Shown: piece after piece, positions 1 to 12,340 of the stretch | Position numbering within the stretch: the stretch's first letter is position 1 | Layout: each line of letters opens with the position of its first letter | Assembly (NCBI GenBank): GCA_008638375.1 | Contig: CM018038.1 | Location: forward strand, 13,972,515 to 14,036,514 | Length of the DNA: 64,000 bases | Reading direction: 5' to 3' | DNA from: Nyssa sinensis | Taxonomy: Eukaryota > Streptophyta > Magnoliopsida > Cornales > Nyssaceae | Translations under genes and position numbers: made by a program | Notes under the pieces: model-generated | What the model was told of the DNA's origin: nothing | Seen by the model: only the letters and a program-made list of their open reading frames with translations | The model's database searches: none

Positions 1-3000
1 TTCTCTTCAATCTTTTTGAATCTTGACACAAGTCTAATGGGCCAGATATCTGAGCCTCTCTCAACAAATTATGGGCCAATCTTTCTCAGCAATATAAATC
101 CGCTTCTGAAGCACAGGCCATTTACGGTGCCGCTGACTAAAAGAACTGGGTTAGGGCCGAAATTGGACCTGCTTATTGAATTTGAAATGCCCAAAACCAA
201 GATCCAACCCATTGAGTAAACTCAGCCGAAATTCAAGACATGAATGGCCAACTAGGTTAGCCCAGTTGGTTCAAAGCTGGAAGTTTTATCCCATGGGGTT
301 GTACTCAAATGCTCAAATTTCTGCTGAGTCATCACAGCCTCAGCCATTTTTTTCTCCCCAAGTAGAACATTTTCCTAGACTTGTGTTCTTCCTTAGTTTG
401 AAGTTCTTTGAGTTTGTACATAGAAGATTTGGGTCCCTTGTGCTACGCAATTCTTGGTGGGAGTTGTAGCCAAATCTTCACATAATTTGGGAGAATAAGT
501 TCTAAAAATTTTGTATTTTTTATATTTATTTCAGAAAAAAATGGAGATGGATGAATGTTTTAAGGTGCCAAATTGAAGAGAAATATTTGGTATACTGAAT
601 TTAATTACTTATTTTAATTCAACTGTTGATGTATTAAGGGTATTTTTAAAATTAATGAATAACTTTAATTGTTTTGTTTAAATTTAATAAAAAGCTTCTG
701 ATAATTTATGTCAGAAAGTGAACAAATCTGGAGACTTTTTAAGTTTTCATGAGATGAAAAAAATAGTAATATGACATACTCGGAAAATGATAGCATGGAG
801 ATTAAGACATTCTTGATAATGCCCTTCCTTAATATAAACAATCCAAAATCAGGAAAAATTCCAAAAATCAATCAAAACCTAATCCCTTTGATCAATCAAT
901 TTTAAACTAATAGAGTTGTCTATATGTTTATAGATCATATTGTTATAGGGAATCTCTATTAAGTTGGTGAGAGACTTATTTTGGTTCTTTTTATCTATTT
1001 TCTTGATGACTTCCATGGCTTCTTCTCCTCTTTAATTAAAAATTGTCATTATTGCCAAATATCTTTTTGATAACTTATTCGGATCATATAAGTGATTATG
1101 TTTTGTTATTTGTCAAGTTGATTATGAATGTTTGACTCTGATCATATGCTTGGGTACTATTCTCCATTTGTAACTCTTTTTGTTAAATTAATAGAGTACT
1201 GTAGTACAAGAATGCAAGCATGCAATGCTAAGAACATCTCCTATGCATTTGTTAAATGACACGCTAATTTTAAAATTTGGATAGGATGTAAAAATTGTTG
1301 GTTTAATGGTGTGTAATTTGAAAGTTTTTTTTTAATGTTAAATATTATTTTATTTGTGCAAAATTTATATTTTGACATTATTACTGTACAAAAATATTAG
1401 ATTTTGACAACTTTATTTCATGAAAATATTAGATTTGTTAAAATATCATTTTCTAACACAAAACTATTTTTTCATGAAAAAATAGCGTAGATCTCACCTC
1501 CATTTGGTGTATACTAACTGAATTTCATGATATGACATAAATTGACGCTAGTTACTTTTGTTGTCAAATATAAAATTGAAAATGACATTACAGTTTTTTG
1601 CCAAGTCAAATAGCAATCCATTAGAACAGTAACTTTTACATCAATACCAAATTTTAAAAATGACACATGCATTGGAGTTGCTTTGTCTTGACAAAATATT
1701 TTGGCATCAAGAATAGCACATGCTAATCCATGCCACATCATTTTTCGGTAGTAGGATTCCATCTTTTGTACTTCCTGGTTATTAGATCACTTATTGTGCT
1801 AGAAAATGACATTTTAGCATTCAACCAGAGTTGTTAAAAAAAATAATATTTTAGTATTGTAACAACGTCAAAAATAGCAGCAGTACAATAATTAAGATAT
1901 ATTCATTCATCTCATTTTAACAGTCTCTTTTTGAAAAACTTTCTAGGGGTACAAAGCATTTGATATTTTCTCATTTAGGTTGATAGTATAAAATTACAAT
2001 ACTAACCTTCTTTTATACTTAGTTACTCAACACATCAAAATGGTTAAACAGGGCAAATTGAAGACTTCACAGTATTTTATACTTGACTTTTCAAACTATA
2101 TTTTTATTTTGAGACATAAAAAAAAGACTAAAATATTCTTAAATTGGGATAGATGGAATATACCCTTTTGATATATTGTATTATAAATAATTGAAAAGTG
2201 ATTTTACTGTTTTGTTAAATTCAATTAGTTAATTATGTTTACAAAATAGAATTTTTGGCAAAAATTCTCATCAAAGTGACTTAATAATAGCAATATTAAA
2301 ATAACAAAAAAGTAATGCACCCATCATCTGCAATTTTGCATATGAATTTCTAGTAAAGTTTTTATTGGTGAAAGTTTGATTACTTAGGTTTCTTATCTTT
2401 CTTGGATTTTTTCTTTATGGGATTATCAATTGATTAGGTTTGTTATAGAATGGATAAGATCGGAATTTTGATTGATTTGTAAGTTTTCCTACCTTGTGAA
2501 GGAAAAGAGATGGGAGTGAAAAAGAGTGTCTCCTTGGATTGTTAGGAGCATGATATAGACATTGGAATATTCCAAGAGTTTTTTTTATAAGAATGTGATA
2601 AAAAGATTTTATAATTAAGTGTTATTTGTGTTTGAAAGTACGGAGTGTACACATATTTTTGTTTATGTTCTCAGTGTTTTCTGTAATAATTTCCTTCCTA
2701 ATGAATAATGATTCATTTCAATAAACGTAAATAATAATATTATGTAAATTTTTGTATTTTTTTTGTTTTTATTTTGTAATTTATTTACCTTTTGATGTGA
2801 TGGGTTTACTTGAATCTTAACAAGTGTTCCCTATTTGTAGGGTGTGGGGACATTGGGTACGTAATTTCATAACACTTTTGAATAAAAAGCTGTCCCTATA
2901 TATATAGCATTATCTTTGCAAAATTTTCCATGTAGAGCTGGCTAGCCCATTTGAATATTGTGTGAAAACAGACGGCGAATTTAAACCTTTCAGACTACTC

Positions 3001-3266
3001 TATCAAAATGAGAAATTATTGAATGATTTTGTAATAATAGTTCTAACTGTTAGATAACAAATTATATGTATATTTATAATATTTTATTATTGATGTGATT
3101 ATTTATTTAATCCATAATCCTAAAGACAACCGAATAATTACTCTTATCAAAATTTACAATTATTTTTATTTTATTAAGGATCATAACAAAAAAAATGAAA
3201 AGATGGGTTTTGAAACAACGTACCCATTCATGGGGCTTATCTTTGTTTTCTAAATCATAATGATTT

Positions 3267-3517
3267 TGATGCATGAAACTTCATGGATGCTACCAGAAAC
3301 AATGGCATGTGACTTATGTGGTGGGGGTGGGGGGGGATGATGCATGAAACTTCATGGATGCTACCAGAAAGGGGGGGAGAAGCACGAGAAAGAATCTCTT
3401 TGGCATCACCTTCTTCAATCAACCCATCATTGTTATATAGATATCCACAATGTCATTCTCTCTTTAGTCCATTCATTATTATATAGATATCCACAATGTC
3501 ATTCTCGCTTTAGTCTG
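3267..3517. repeat. Two short local tandem duplications
   Basis: A 33-bp unit containing GCATGAAACTTCATGGATGC occurs at 3267-3299 and again at 3338-3370, separated by a G-rich stretch. A second pair of about 46-bp units, each containing ATATCCACAATGTCATTCTC, lies at about 3426-3471 and 3472-3517. Both pairs are direct and nearly identical, as expected from replication slippage or unequal exchange. No gene is involved. Confidence 0.85.
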
Positions 3518-5614
3518 TTCACTTTTGCTATTTAGCCTTACCATCTGTCATCATTTCCATTACTTAGAAGTTAGAAGGTGTTTGGCGGCCCGGGAAGAGG
3601 TAAAAGGGTGATTCGATATAATTAGCACCGTCAAAATTTTGTGACTCGCACGGCCAACCTTTTACAGCTAAACACCCAACAAGAAGTTTAATTTTCCTTT
3701 TTATTTCTTAAAAAAAAATGGATTATGACTAAGACATTCACTCATTTGTCCCAATTGAGACACTACTCATATTAATACTTGGTGACTATTCATTTGAATC
3801 AATGTGTATATAACAGACATTCATATATATTATATATGATGAAAAAAGTACTAAAATCATAACAGTTACAATTAAAAATGTAGTCCCGAGACTCATGTAT
3901 GCAACTTCATTTCTAGAAATTACGAAACTATTTTCACAATAAGGCAAAAAGAGTGTAATATTACTGTACTTTGCATATGATAAAAAGTTTGTTGGAATTA
4001 AGTACCAAGAATCCTTTTGCCCCTTTTCTCCAAAAATAAAAAAATATATAGAACCCAAAAAGGACGCAAACTCCACGTCTATGGAAGTCATGCCTCAGAA
4101 TCAATTTCCACAGGAAGGAATTTAGAAGGATGGACCCTTTTGGAGGACATCAATATATATCCAACTTTGAGCTTTCAATGAACAAGAAAGGTTGGCAATT
4201 CTGTGAACTCTAAAGCTGATAATTGCAGCCCGGCCCTCTCTAATTGGCTTTTCTAGCTCTCTTTTTTATTTTTCCCCCTAAAGTAGCAACAAAAAATATC
4301 TAGTGGATTATATATGGTACGGATTTAAGATTTTAAAATTGGATTTGTGTTTGGTATCATGCATTTGATGAATCTTGTTCCCATGCAATCAATCTTTTGA
4401 TGGATGAGTCATATTTCAAGAGCTTTGGCATTATCTGTTGTGTATCGGGGATAAAAATAAATAATAAATTAATCTCAAATAAAAATATAGAAGATATAAA
4501 ATTTATCTGGTTTCATAAAATATTTATGTTCATTAACAACGATGATCAATCCATTATATATTGAAAAGATTATAAAAATAAAACATTCATAAATCCGAGA
4601 ACCTTTTTATACCCAGTGACAACTCATAAGAAGGAATGCTAAAAATAACAACATTTTATATGTAGGTTACAAAATAAAAAACAAAGCGATTCTAAAATAC
4701 CTAAATAAAAAGGGTCAAATTTTTTTGAGTCATAGTGCATTATCACGAATTCGGGTGAATTTATGACAATCATCCGACATGATCATCCTCATCCTCATCC
4801 TCATCCTCATCTCTAATGCATTCTTAGAGAAACTAAAATAAAATTTTGAATAATATTGACATTTTTCTCTAAAGAAGTTAGGTATCATGGTGATATATAA
4901 GTAATGCTATTTGTCTCAATTTTTTTTTTTTTACCAAAACTTGTATCTTAAATGATAGGACAAAAAATTAAATAATTATCTAAAACAATATCAATAATTT
5001 AATATGATCAGTAACATATTATTGGGAAAGTAGTACCCAAAATGAAAGGAAATAATTTTCCATAACTGAGGAGCATATAGAGTTATTAGCTACAATGGAC
5101 CTGTATTCTTTTATTTCTAGATCTATATATAATGAGGATCATCTTTGACTACCTTTTCATTATTTACCATCCCAAAAGTTAGCCAGTTTACCATTGGAAT
5201 GATTCAAATTTGTTCTGTATGCATCAAAAACCAATGATCATGTGAGGGAAGAAGTAACTACGTACCAAGGAGACAAAGTGGTAAAGAATCAAAAACTCAT
5301 AAATCTTGGACAAAATGATGTGTTTGGATAATCATCAAAGCCTCTGTGGAGCCGAAATAGGAAATAAAACAAAAATTACATTGATTTGGAAGCGCACTAT
5401 AGTTTGGACTTTGAATAAATGTGGTTCCCACTGATAATTAGTGGCTGTAAATAGTCGATTATTTTCATTTAATTCCAAAATCATTTATAAAGTGGCTGCA
5501 TTGCCTCCTTAGGAAAGAGGCAAAGATTACAACATTTTTAGAAACGCGACATCTTGCATCTTCTAGGAAAGAGGGCAGCATTTTTTGAAGGAAGCATCCT
5601 GCATCGAAGTCCGT

Positions 5615-5615
5615 G

Positions 5616-5683
<68 letters not shown>
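5615..5683. repeat. Compound microsatellite (TA)n(GA)n
   Basis: An uninterrupted TA run of about 25 bp passes directly into a GA run of about 44 bp. Likely polymorphic. Nothing nearby looks coding. Confidence 0.95.
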
Positions 5684-5687
<4 letters not shown>

Positions 5688-7274
5688 GATAATAATTCTA
5701 ACTTCCAACAATTCTATTTATGATTATAAATGTTATTGCTTGATATAAATTGTTCTCTTTTAATGCAAGTTTTTAAAATAATGAGTGATGCAACATGTAA
5801 TTAGATCGCTGTTTGAAAACATTCTGATAGTATTAACTCTGCATGTATAAAATGAAATTATATGTGAAAGACGATCTCAGTGTTTGATATAAATTATAGG
5901 ATAGTGGACTATGCTTTTGCAATAAATTGGATTTACTAAATGGGAATCAATACTAATGAATTTTACTGCATTTCAAAAGTCATGGGATAGCATTAATACA
6001 TGATTAGATGAGATTTAACTTCTTGTTTACTATGGTCTTAAAATGTTAAAAGAATCCTAAACTTTTTATTCAGGAGACTGATAGATCTGCATTGCTTCTA
6101 CAAAGAATAAATCTGATAATTAAGTATTTAACCAAGGAAACAAGCCACATGCTTGGGTAATGTATTATATAAGAACTAGGTTTTCATTTTTAAAGAAACT
6201 TGTCTTGTGCAAATGCATAAAATAGTACAAACAGAACATGTTAAATGTAACGACATGACACCATGAGGAAAAGTCATTTCATGCCTGGAGAACTTGTCAT
6301 CTTATACCCAAACTAATGCGCTCCCTTTCCAACCACCTTATATATATATATGTGTGTGTGTGTGTGTAATGCCATTAAATTACCTACATTAGTCAAAAGA
6401 GAAACGCTTTTTATGCTGCAAGTATAATATATTAAAGGAAAGAAGGCCATTTCTAGTTCAGCAAACAATAAAAATATTCATTAAAGGAATTCTTATTTTA
6501 AGAAAAGAGAGAGAAGAAATTATTTTTTACTTAATTTGTCTTAAATTCATACACAGAGTGGGAAAGATGATAAATATTAAATAATTGAATTTGAATTATT
6601 AAATTACTAAAAAAACAATAGATGCACAAAATATGCCTTGAATTCATCAACATGAAGTTTCGAACTACACAGATTCATATTCCCGGAAAATTAAACAATA
6701 ATCATGCACCTTTTAATTCATGGGACTTGGAGAGAATGGATTTTTTTTTTTTGGTTAATTTGTGCTCATTCCATCCCTAGTTTAACTTCTTAGCAATTTT
6801 TAAATATTATTTTTATGGACTTTTACCATAATATTACAATTATTTCATAAAAGGACTAGTCAACAAGACTTTTGTCATTATGAGATTTGGAAAGAATTGA
6901 TATAAACGGTGTTATTTTTGTAAGAGAAAAGATTGTTTTATCGATTCGAATATGTAACTTGTAAATTAAAATAAAAAACTTTACTGTTGCACTAATTACT
7001 CGCCTTTTATTACAATTATTTCATTCAGAAAGGAAAATATCAATGGTAACAATCATGGAAACAAATGATTTAAGATTGTAGAAAAAAATTACATTGCTGC
7101 TAAGTAGAAGATCAAGGGATTTAGAAGTTCATCACAGCTTTATAACCAACTTGCAAGGGGCAGTGAACTGTTAAAATGTTGTACACAATATTCTCAAACA
7201 AAAACAAAAACAAAATAAAAGAGGTAATTTTAAGAACATTGATATCCATTCCGCAACAACAAGAAGTTGGGGTT

Positions 7275-9031
7275 TCAGCTGAAAATAGATTCTTCTTGAA
7301 TTCTTTCTAGTAAGTGATGAACCGCGTCCGCAATTTCATCCACTGTAGTCAGCTGGCACCCATCCTCAACCTGTATAGATACACAGACATATATAAGCAT
7401 AGAGAGTAGAGAAAAGAGAATGGATATATATATATATATAGTTAACTGTGTCATAAAAGATGTATTAACTAACCTTAACGCTAAGTGAATAGAGGACCAT
7501 TTGATCAACCGTGGTAACATTAAGGTGGAGAACAGTGAGCTGGAGACACTGTAACCCAGCTACCATCTTCAAGAGCTGTCTGAGTCGTCTCTTTGAAAGT
7601 ATTTTGAGGTTGGCATAACTCTCTGCCATTGTCACTTCTATGTCAGCTAAGGCCGAGCGGTTCTCAGCCATCGGCTCGTTTGCTGGTGAATTGTTGCAGT
7701 GATTTGATCGTGTTGAGTACTGTGGAAAGGTGAAGAAATTGGCGAAAAGTGGAGAGAAGGCATTGTTGGGTTGTTGAGTAGTTCTCTTCTGGGCCTCCAG
7801 TGTTTGAAGAAGTTGCTCCAGCTCCTTCACGTAATTAATGGCGCCTCCAATAATCGAGGCTTGGTCACCCTGAATGAAAATTGACAATGGTTGTCAAAAA
7901 ATATTTCTAGACAAACTAACAATTTGGACGAAAAATAATAGTCCTATTGCCAAATATATTGTAGCAATTTTCACTAGAAAAGATATAGTACAATTTTTGA
8001 AATAAAAGGTAAAACTAGTTCTTAATTTACCTATGTGATTAAGAAAGGTTTTTTTTTTTTTTTTAACTTTTATACTTGTACAACTGAGCAGAAAGAAATC
8101 CTAATCTTACGGGTGTCTGCAGCGACTCAGATTCGTGTGTTTGAGAGGTGATTTTCTATCTCAAATGGATCAATCTTCCTTTGTGTGATTAAAAAGTTAT
8201 TACCTTTCATCTTTTATTTAAATGATATTACTTGGTTTTAAATTTAATAGAACTTATATCTTCCAATCGTGTTCTCACAATCTTAATTTATTGTGTATAT
8301 AATTACATAAATATTATTAAATTATTTAATTTTAATTAAATAATAAAAAATAAATAAAATAGAATAATACATGTATATTATATATATAATAAATTATGAT
8401 TAAGATATAAATTCGGATAGGGTTAGTTTGGTCAGTACACTTCTTATTTAAATAATTTCTTATTAACTAATTTTGAAAAGAATATCCTTGGCATAACATT
8501 TCTCTAGTTTTGACAATACAATACAACATAATTACTAAATATTGAATAGGATAAAATATCTAACCCTTTGAACATAGGAAGCCGGCATCAAAGATCGGAT
8601 AACGGCGAGGTACTCGTTCATCTGTTTGCGCCGGTTGCGTTCAACTGCAATGTGTGTCATCCTTTGGTTCTCCAATTCATCCTTGTTCTTGCAGCTTTTG
8701 ATGCGTCGCCGCTTGCGCCGGCTGGAAGCTGTCAACGGTGCTTCAGTAAACAGAGACGACCTTTGATCACCAGCAAACCGATCACCCGTGCAAGCCTCCG
8801 GAGAAGAATTCGGATCCCATTCCTTCACATTTTGCATCAGTGAAGAAGAAGGTGAGTCCCAATTTCCATTTAGACCCTGCTCCATATTATTGTCAAACGT
8901 CCCAACTAGAACTTTATCATCTTCTTCCAAATCAAATTCATAGTCACAAGCACCGCCTCCTACCGACGTGTAAAACTCCTTGCAGCCGTAACCAAATGGG
9001 TATTGTGGATACACCACAGTTTCTAATGCCA

Positions 9032-9032
<1 letters not shown>
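7275..9032 (-). CDS. bHLH96: bHLH transcription factor, subgroup Ia (bHLH94/96-like), three exons
   Basis: Predicted nuclear DNA-binding regulator. Three exons join in phase 0: 9032-8565, 7869-7474 and 7370-7275 (stop at 7275-7277), with GT-AG introns of 695 and 103 bp. The spliced protein is 319 residues, about the length of Arabidopsis bHLH96. The basic helix-loop-helix domain is at residues 122-180. The E-box contacts H127, E131 and R135 are present, and the loop-helix 2 junction QRGDQASI spans intron 1, as is typical of this family. A basic RRKRRR stretch (105-110) may serve nuclear import. Residues 233-315 match the ACT-like C-terminal domain of group Ia, which is related to SPCH/MUTE/FAMA. 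The start [10 protein letters not shown] is the family's usual N-terminus. The gene looks intact. Family and subgroup are secure; the exact orthologue and biological role are inference. Confidence 0.93.
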
Positions 9033-9076
<44 letters not shown>

Positions 9077-9077
9077 C
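9033..9077 (-). promoter_or_regulatory. Microsatellite leader directly upstream of the bHLH start codon
   Basis: On the plus strand the start codon complement is followed at once by (CT)10 and then (TA)n to 9077. Read in the gene's direction this is (TA)n then (GA)n running right up to the ATG. GA/CT-rich leaders are frequent in plant 5' UTRs, and the TA run might act as a TATA-like element, but the transcription start is not visible. Repeat-length change here would alter the leader directly. Confidence 0.6.
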
Positions 9078-11046
9078 TATACACCTTATTTCTTGTATAC
9101 GATCTCTACTTTCTCTTCCTAACACATGTAGACAAACATGTGTTAAGAGGGGTTAGGATGTAGACTCAAGAGGTGTAATGAGATGCCCAGAAAGAGAAGA
9201 AGGTTAGGAGGTGAGAATGATTTCCTCCAAAGACAACCCACATCAAAAAGAGAAGTTCAAGCATAAGTCCAAACGCTACATACTCAAAAGACCAAACAAG
9301 CTAGCCTTTTTATCCTCTCCCATGGGAGAGAGGTCGACCTCTAAAAGAGCCTAATCAAACAAAGCTACAGAATGTTACACGTGACTTAGGCTATGCACCA
9401 GTCATTAACTATAGAGATGTTTTCTCCGTATTGCACGTATTGCACTTTGAGCTCTCATGCCAGGCCTTTTTTTTTTTATGGAACACTACTTAGTTTTACA
9501 TTAGTTAAAAAATTTTTATATACGTATCTTAATTGTAGTCGGTCATATTTATTTTTTTAATTAACATTAAATAATTATATAATATTATGTAATTATATAT
9601 ATGTAATAGATTAAGATTATGACATATATCTAAGTAAAAAGAGATTTGATCTTTGTACTTGCTTTCGAGATAAGTAGTGTCTTTTTAGATAAGACTTTGT
9701 CATAAAACTTTTTTCGATAAAACTGTTATTTACAATATTATTTGATATGATGTGATTATCTAAAACATGTATTTAGGTAAGGTGTAGATTTTATTGATAA
9801 TTTTATTAATGTGTTAAATATTCATAAATTTGAATACACTTAATAAACCAATAAATAAATTTTCTGCTGCCTGACGTTCACACTGTTATATGGTCCACTC
9901 AAAACTCACAAAGACGGTAACGTACTCCCAGAAGAACAGAGTACTTCTTTGCATATTATGGCACATGAAGCCACTGATTTGGTCACGGTACTTCTCTGTA
10001 AACAGGCCACCGATCATGTGCAAGGACATTCATGTCCTTTTTCAACTTGAAGTAGCTAGTTTCGTCTTTTCGATTTCCTTGTACAAAGTGGGTGCAACAG
10101 TTTTCTTATAGAAAAGACGTGCCAAAGTAATATGTAACCTTAGTTTCATTTGGTAATAATATGGTCGGATGGTGGCACAGAAGTACAGAGATGACGGTGA
10201 CGAAATGTTGATGGTCTCAGAGATCCTAGTGACATCTGGAAAAATGTTAGAGAGAGTTCAGAGGTCGGACATGCATATGGGCAGAGGGAATCCATGTGAC
10301 AACACATAGAAGGTACTCCCTCATCTAGTTCCATGGATCACAAAATGATAGTTTGTTAACCAGAAAGAAATTAATTCAAGGATTGGTTGAGTGAAATATC
10401 ATCCTTTGTAAGAGATTTATTTTGGAGTAAGTGGAATTAATTTTCACTGTTTTTTTTAATTTTTTATTTTTAGACAAATTATTAGATAAGATTAATAATT
10501 CGAGCATTATATATACGATTTTGTGAAGTGATAATCTTACGTAAAGAAAATAGAATTAGTAAGATTTTAATTACTTAAATGCTTTATTTGCCTTGACAAA
10601 AATAAAATAAAATAAAAAGAAATAAATTTAATTAGAAAAAATACATTCATGTCTAATGGTTTGGTACAATTTGATTTTAATTGTCTTGTCACTTAAAACC
10701 TGTGGTTTGGTCCGACTTGATTTTAATTAATTGTTTGTGGTTCAAAGCATGACACTAATATATATTTTAATTTTTCGTCAAAATAAACAGAAGTAATTAC
10801 AAGAGGGTAAAGTATTATCCAGTCAGATTACTAAAAAAAAAAATAAAGAATAATTATTTTTTAAAAAATTTGATTTTATCTTCAAACAAAAGGAGGATAT
10901 TTTCATCATTTTATATATTTAATAAATTTTGTTATATTTGACATTACAGTTATAAGCAAAAAGAATATTAATATCACATTTTGAATCAAAAAAGTTTAGC
11001 TGAAATCAGGTTAAATCACAAGTGGTGTAAGCATATTTTTTTTAAA

Positions 11047-11110
11047 CTGGATAACTCAATTGGCAAGTGTCTTCTTCGTTAGGAAAAACTCATGGATTCT
11101 GGTCCCACCC
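11047..11110 (+). repeat. Possible head of a tRNA-derived SINE
   Basis: The segment ACTCAATTGGCAAGTG resembles a tRNA A box (TRGCNNAGTGG type). About 40 bases later, GGATTCTGGTCCCA resembles a B box (GGTTCRANYCC type). This spacing is that of the internal RNA polymerase III promoter in plant SINEs. No clear tail or target duplication was found, and the region does not fold as a complete tRNA gene. Weak call. Confidence 0.3.
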
Positions 11111-11999
11111 CTCTTATTTAAGGGATGTGAGTATTATTTCATGACTGGTTTGGTTTTTTTGACTCTTAAATTTGATTGGTTTGTACTCTTGAGATTAAAA
11201 ATAAAAGAATATTGTTTTCGTCTATTTCTTTGGTCGTCTCTTTATAGACAAATAATGTATACACATGTTAGATGCTAATAGCCTTATTGAATAGATCAAG
11301 TTCATACTCAAACATATGTTTAATTACATTTGTTGTCATTAACAAACATTTTTTTTTTTATTCTAACCCCTTTTCAATAAGACATTCTGCAGGGTTTCAA
11401 CCCTTCTCTTTCTTGGTTTCTCCTTCCAACGGAATATTACTTACTCCATAATGATATTTTAATTGTGTTCGTTTTTCTAATTCATTCTGTGAATTACTTT
11501 TAAGTTCATTGTCATTAGTTTATTAATCTTTCATTAGCAAGAACTAAAAGTAAGAAGGAAAAATCCAAACCTAGCTGGCATCCTTTGAATGTATCAATGA
11601 AATTGTAGTTTAAGAGATTCGATTACTGATTTAAGTCATTAAGAGAATGCAACTTGACTGATTTTTATTCTTTAATTAGATTGTTTTCTTTGTTGAGATT
11701 TTCTTCAGGAAGCATACGTAACCCTGTTTAGAATATTATTAGTGATTAATTATTCTCTATTTAAACGATTTTTATCTAATCAGTATGTACTGTATCATGT
11801 TATACTACTACATATATGGCGTTCCCGTGCTTTCACAGGCCTGCAGCTATACATATACTCTATTATATGTGACATGTTACAGACAATGTGATATATATAT
11901 ATACACACACAAGCCAATGAAAACTATGTTTTGTATAGGTATGTTAAGTTCTCTATTTTCTTTGAGAATCGTATTTGGTAAAATAAAAGCGAGCTTAGG

Positions 12000-12340
12000 G
12001 CCAGCAACTGCCCGCAAGTAGCATGCTGCAATGCAACAGGATCTTGGCCCGTAAATCCAACAAATCTCCCCCCACCCCTCCCTCACCACCAGCCAGCAAG
12101 TTGCATGCCTGCTAGGAGAGTCGAATCCGCGATCAAGCTCTAATACCAATTGTAGTATTATGCATCTATCGCTACATCAGCTCTGATCTTAATTGTAGTA
12201 TTAAGCGCTTACTGTTACGTCAAAAGTTTAAGGTGTTAGTGAAGACACAACTCTATTTTCTTAATATTTTCAGCGATTTCAATTGCACTGCAACGCGACA
12301 AGATGTTGACCCGCAAGCCTGACAATTTTATTATACAAAA
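12000..12340 (-). repeat. Probable LTR-retrotransposon edge remnant with 43-bp tandem duplication
   Basis: Read on the minus strand, TGGTATTAGAGC at 12148-12137 resembles the primer-binding site complementary to initiator tRNA-Met. It lies two bases after a sequence ending CA, as at the inner edge of a 5' LTR. The motif is part of a roughly 43-bp unit repeated in tandem at 12136-12178 and 12179-12221, both copies beginning AGCTCT. No gag or pol reading frame follows, so this is at best a small relic. Confidence 0.35.

Larger units (their letters stand above)
1..7274. other. Gene-poor AT-rich intergenic region
   Basis: No recognisable protein, tRNA or rRNA gene is seen on either strand; open frames here are short, without family motifs. 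The first 180 bases carry two TGGGCC motifs (38-43, 70-75), the site II type element of many plant promoters, so a promoter of a gene left of the window is possible. Other contents are short duplications near 3.27-3.52 kb, a (TCATCC)n run at about 4782-4812 and the (TA)n(GA)n microsatellite at 5.6 kb. The rest is AT-rich sequence in which I see nothing. Confidence 0.7.

Noticed and set aside
252..320. tRNA-like A-box (TAGCCCAGTTGG) that might mark a SINE
   Set aside because: The B box expected about 40 bases later is too degenerate, and no tail or target duplication was found.
8568..9163. Plus-strand frames of 91 and 107 codons over the bHLH gene
   Set aside because: Antisense shadows of exon 1, which carries the conserved bHLH motifs on the other strand.
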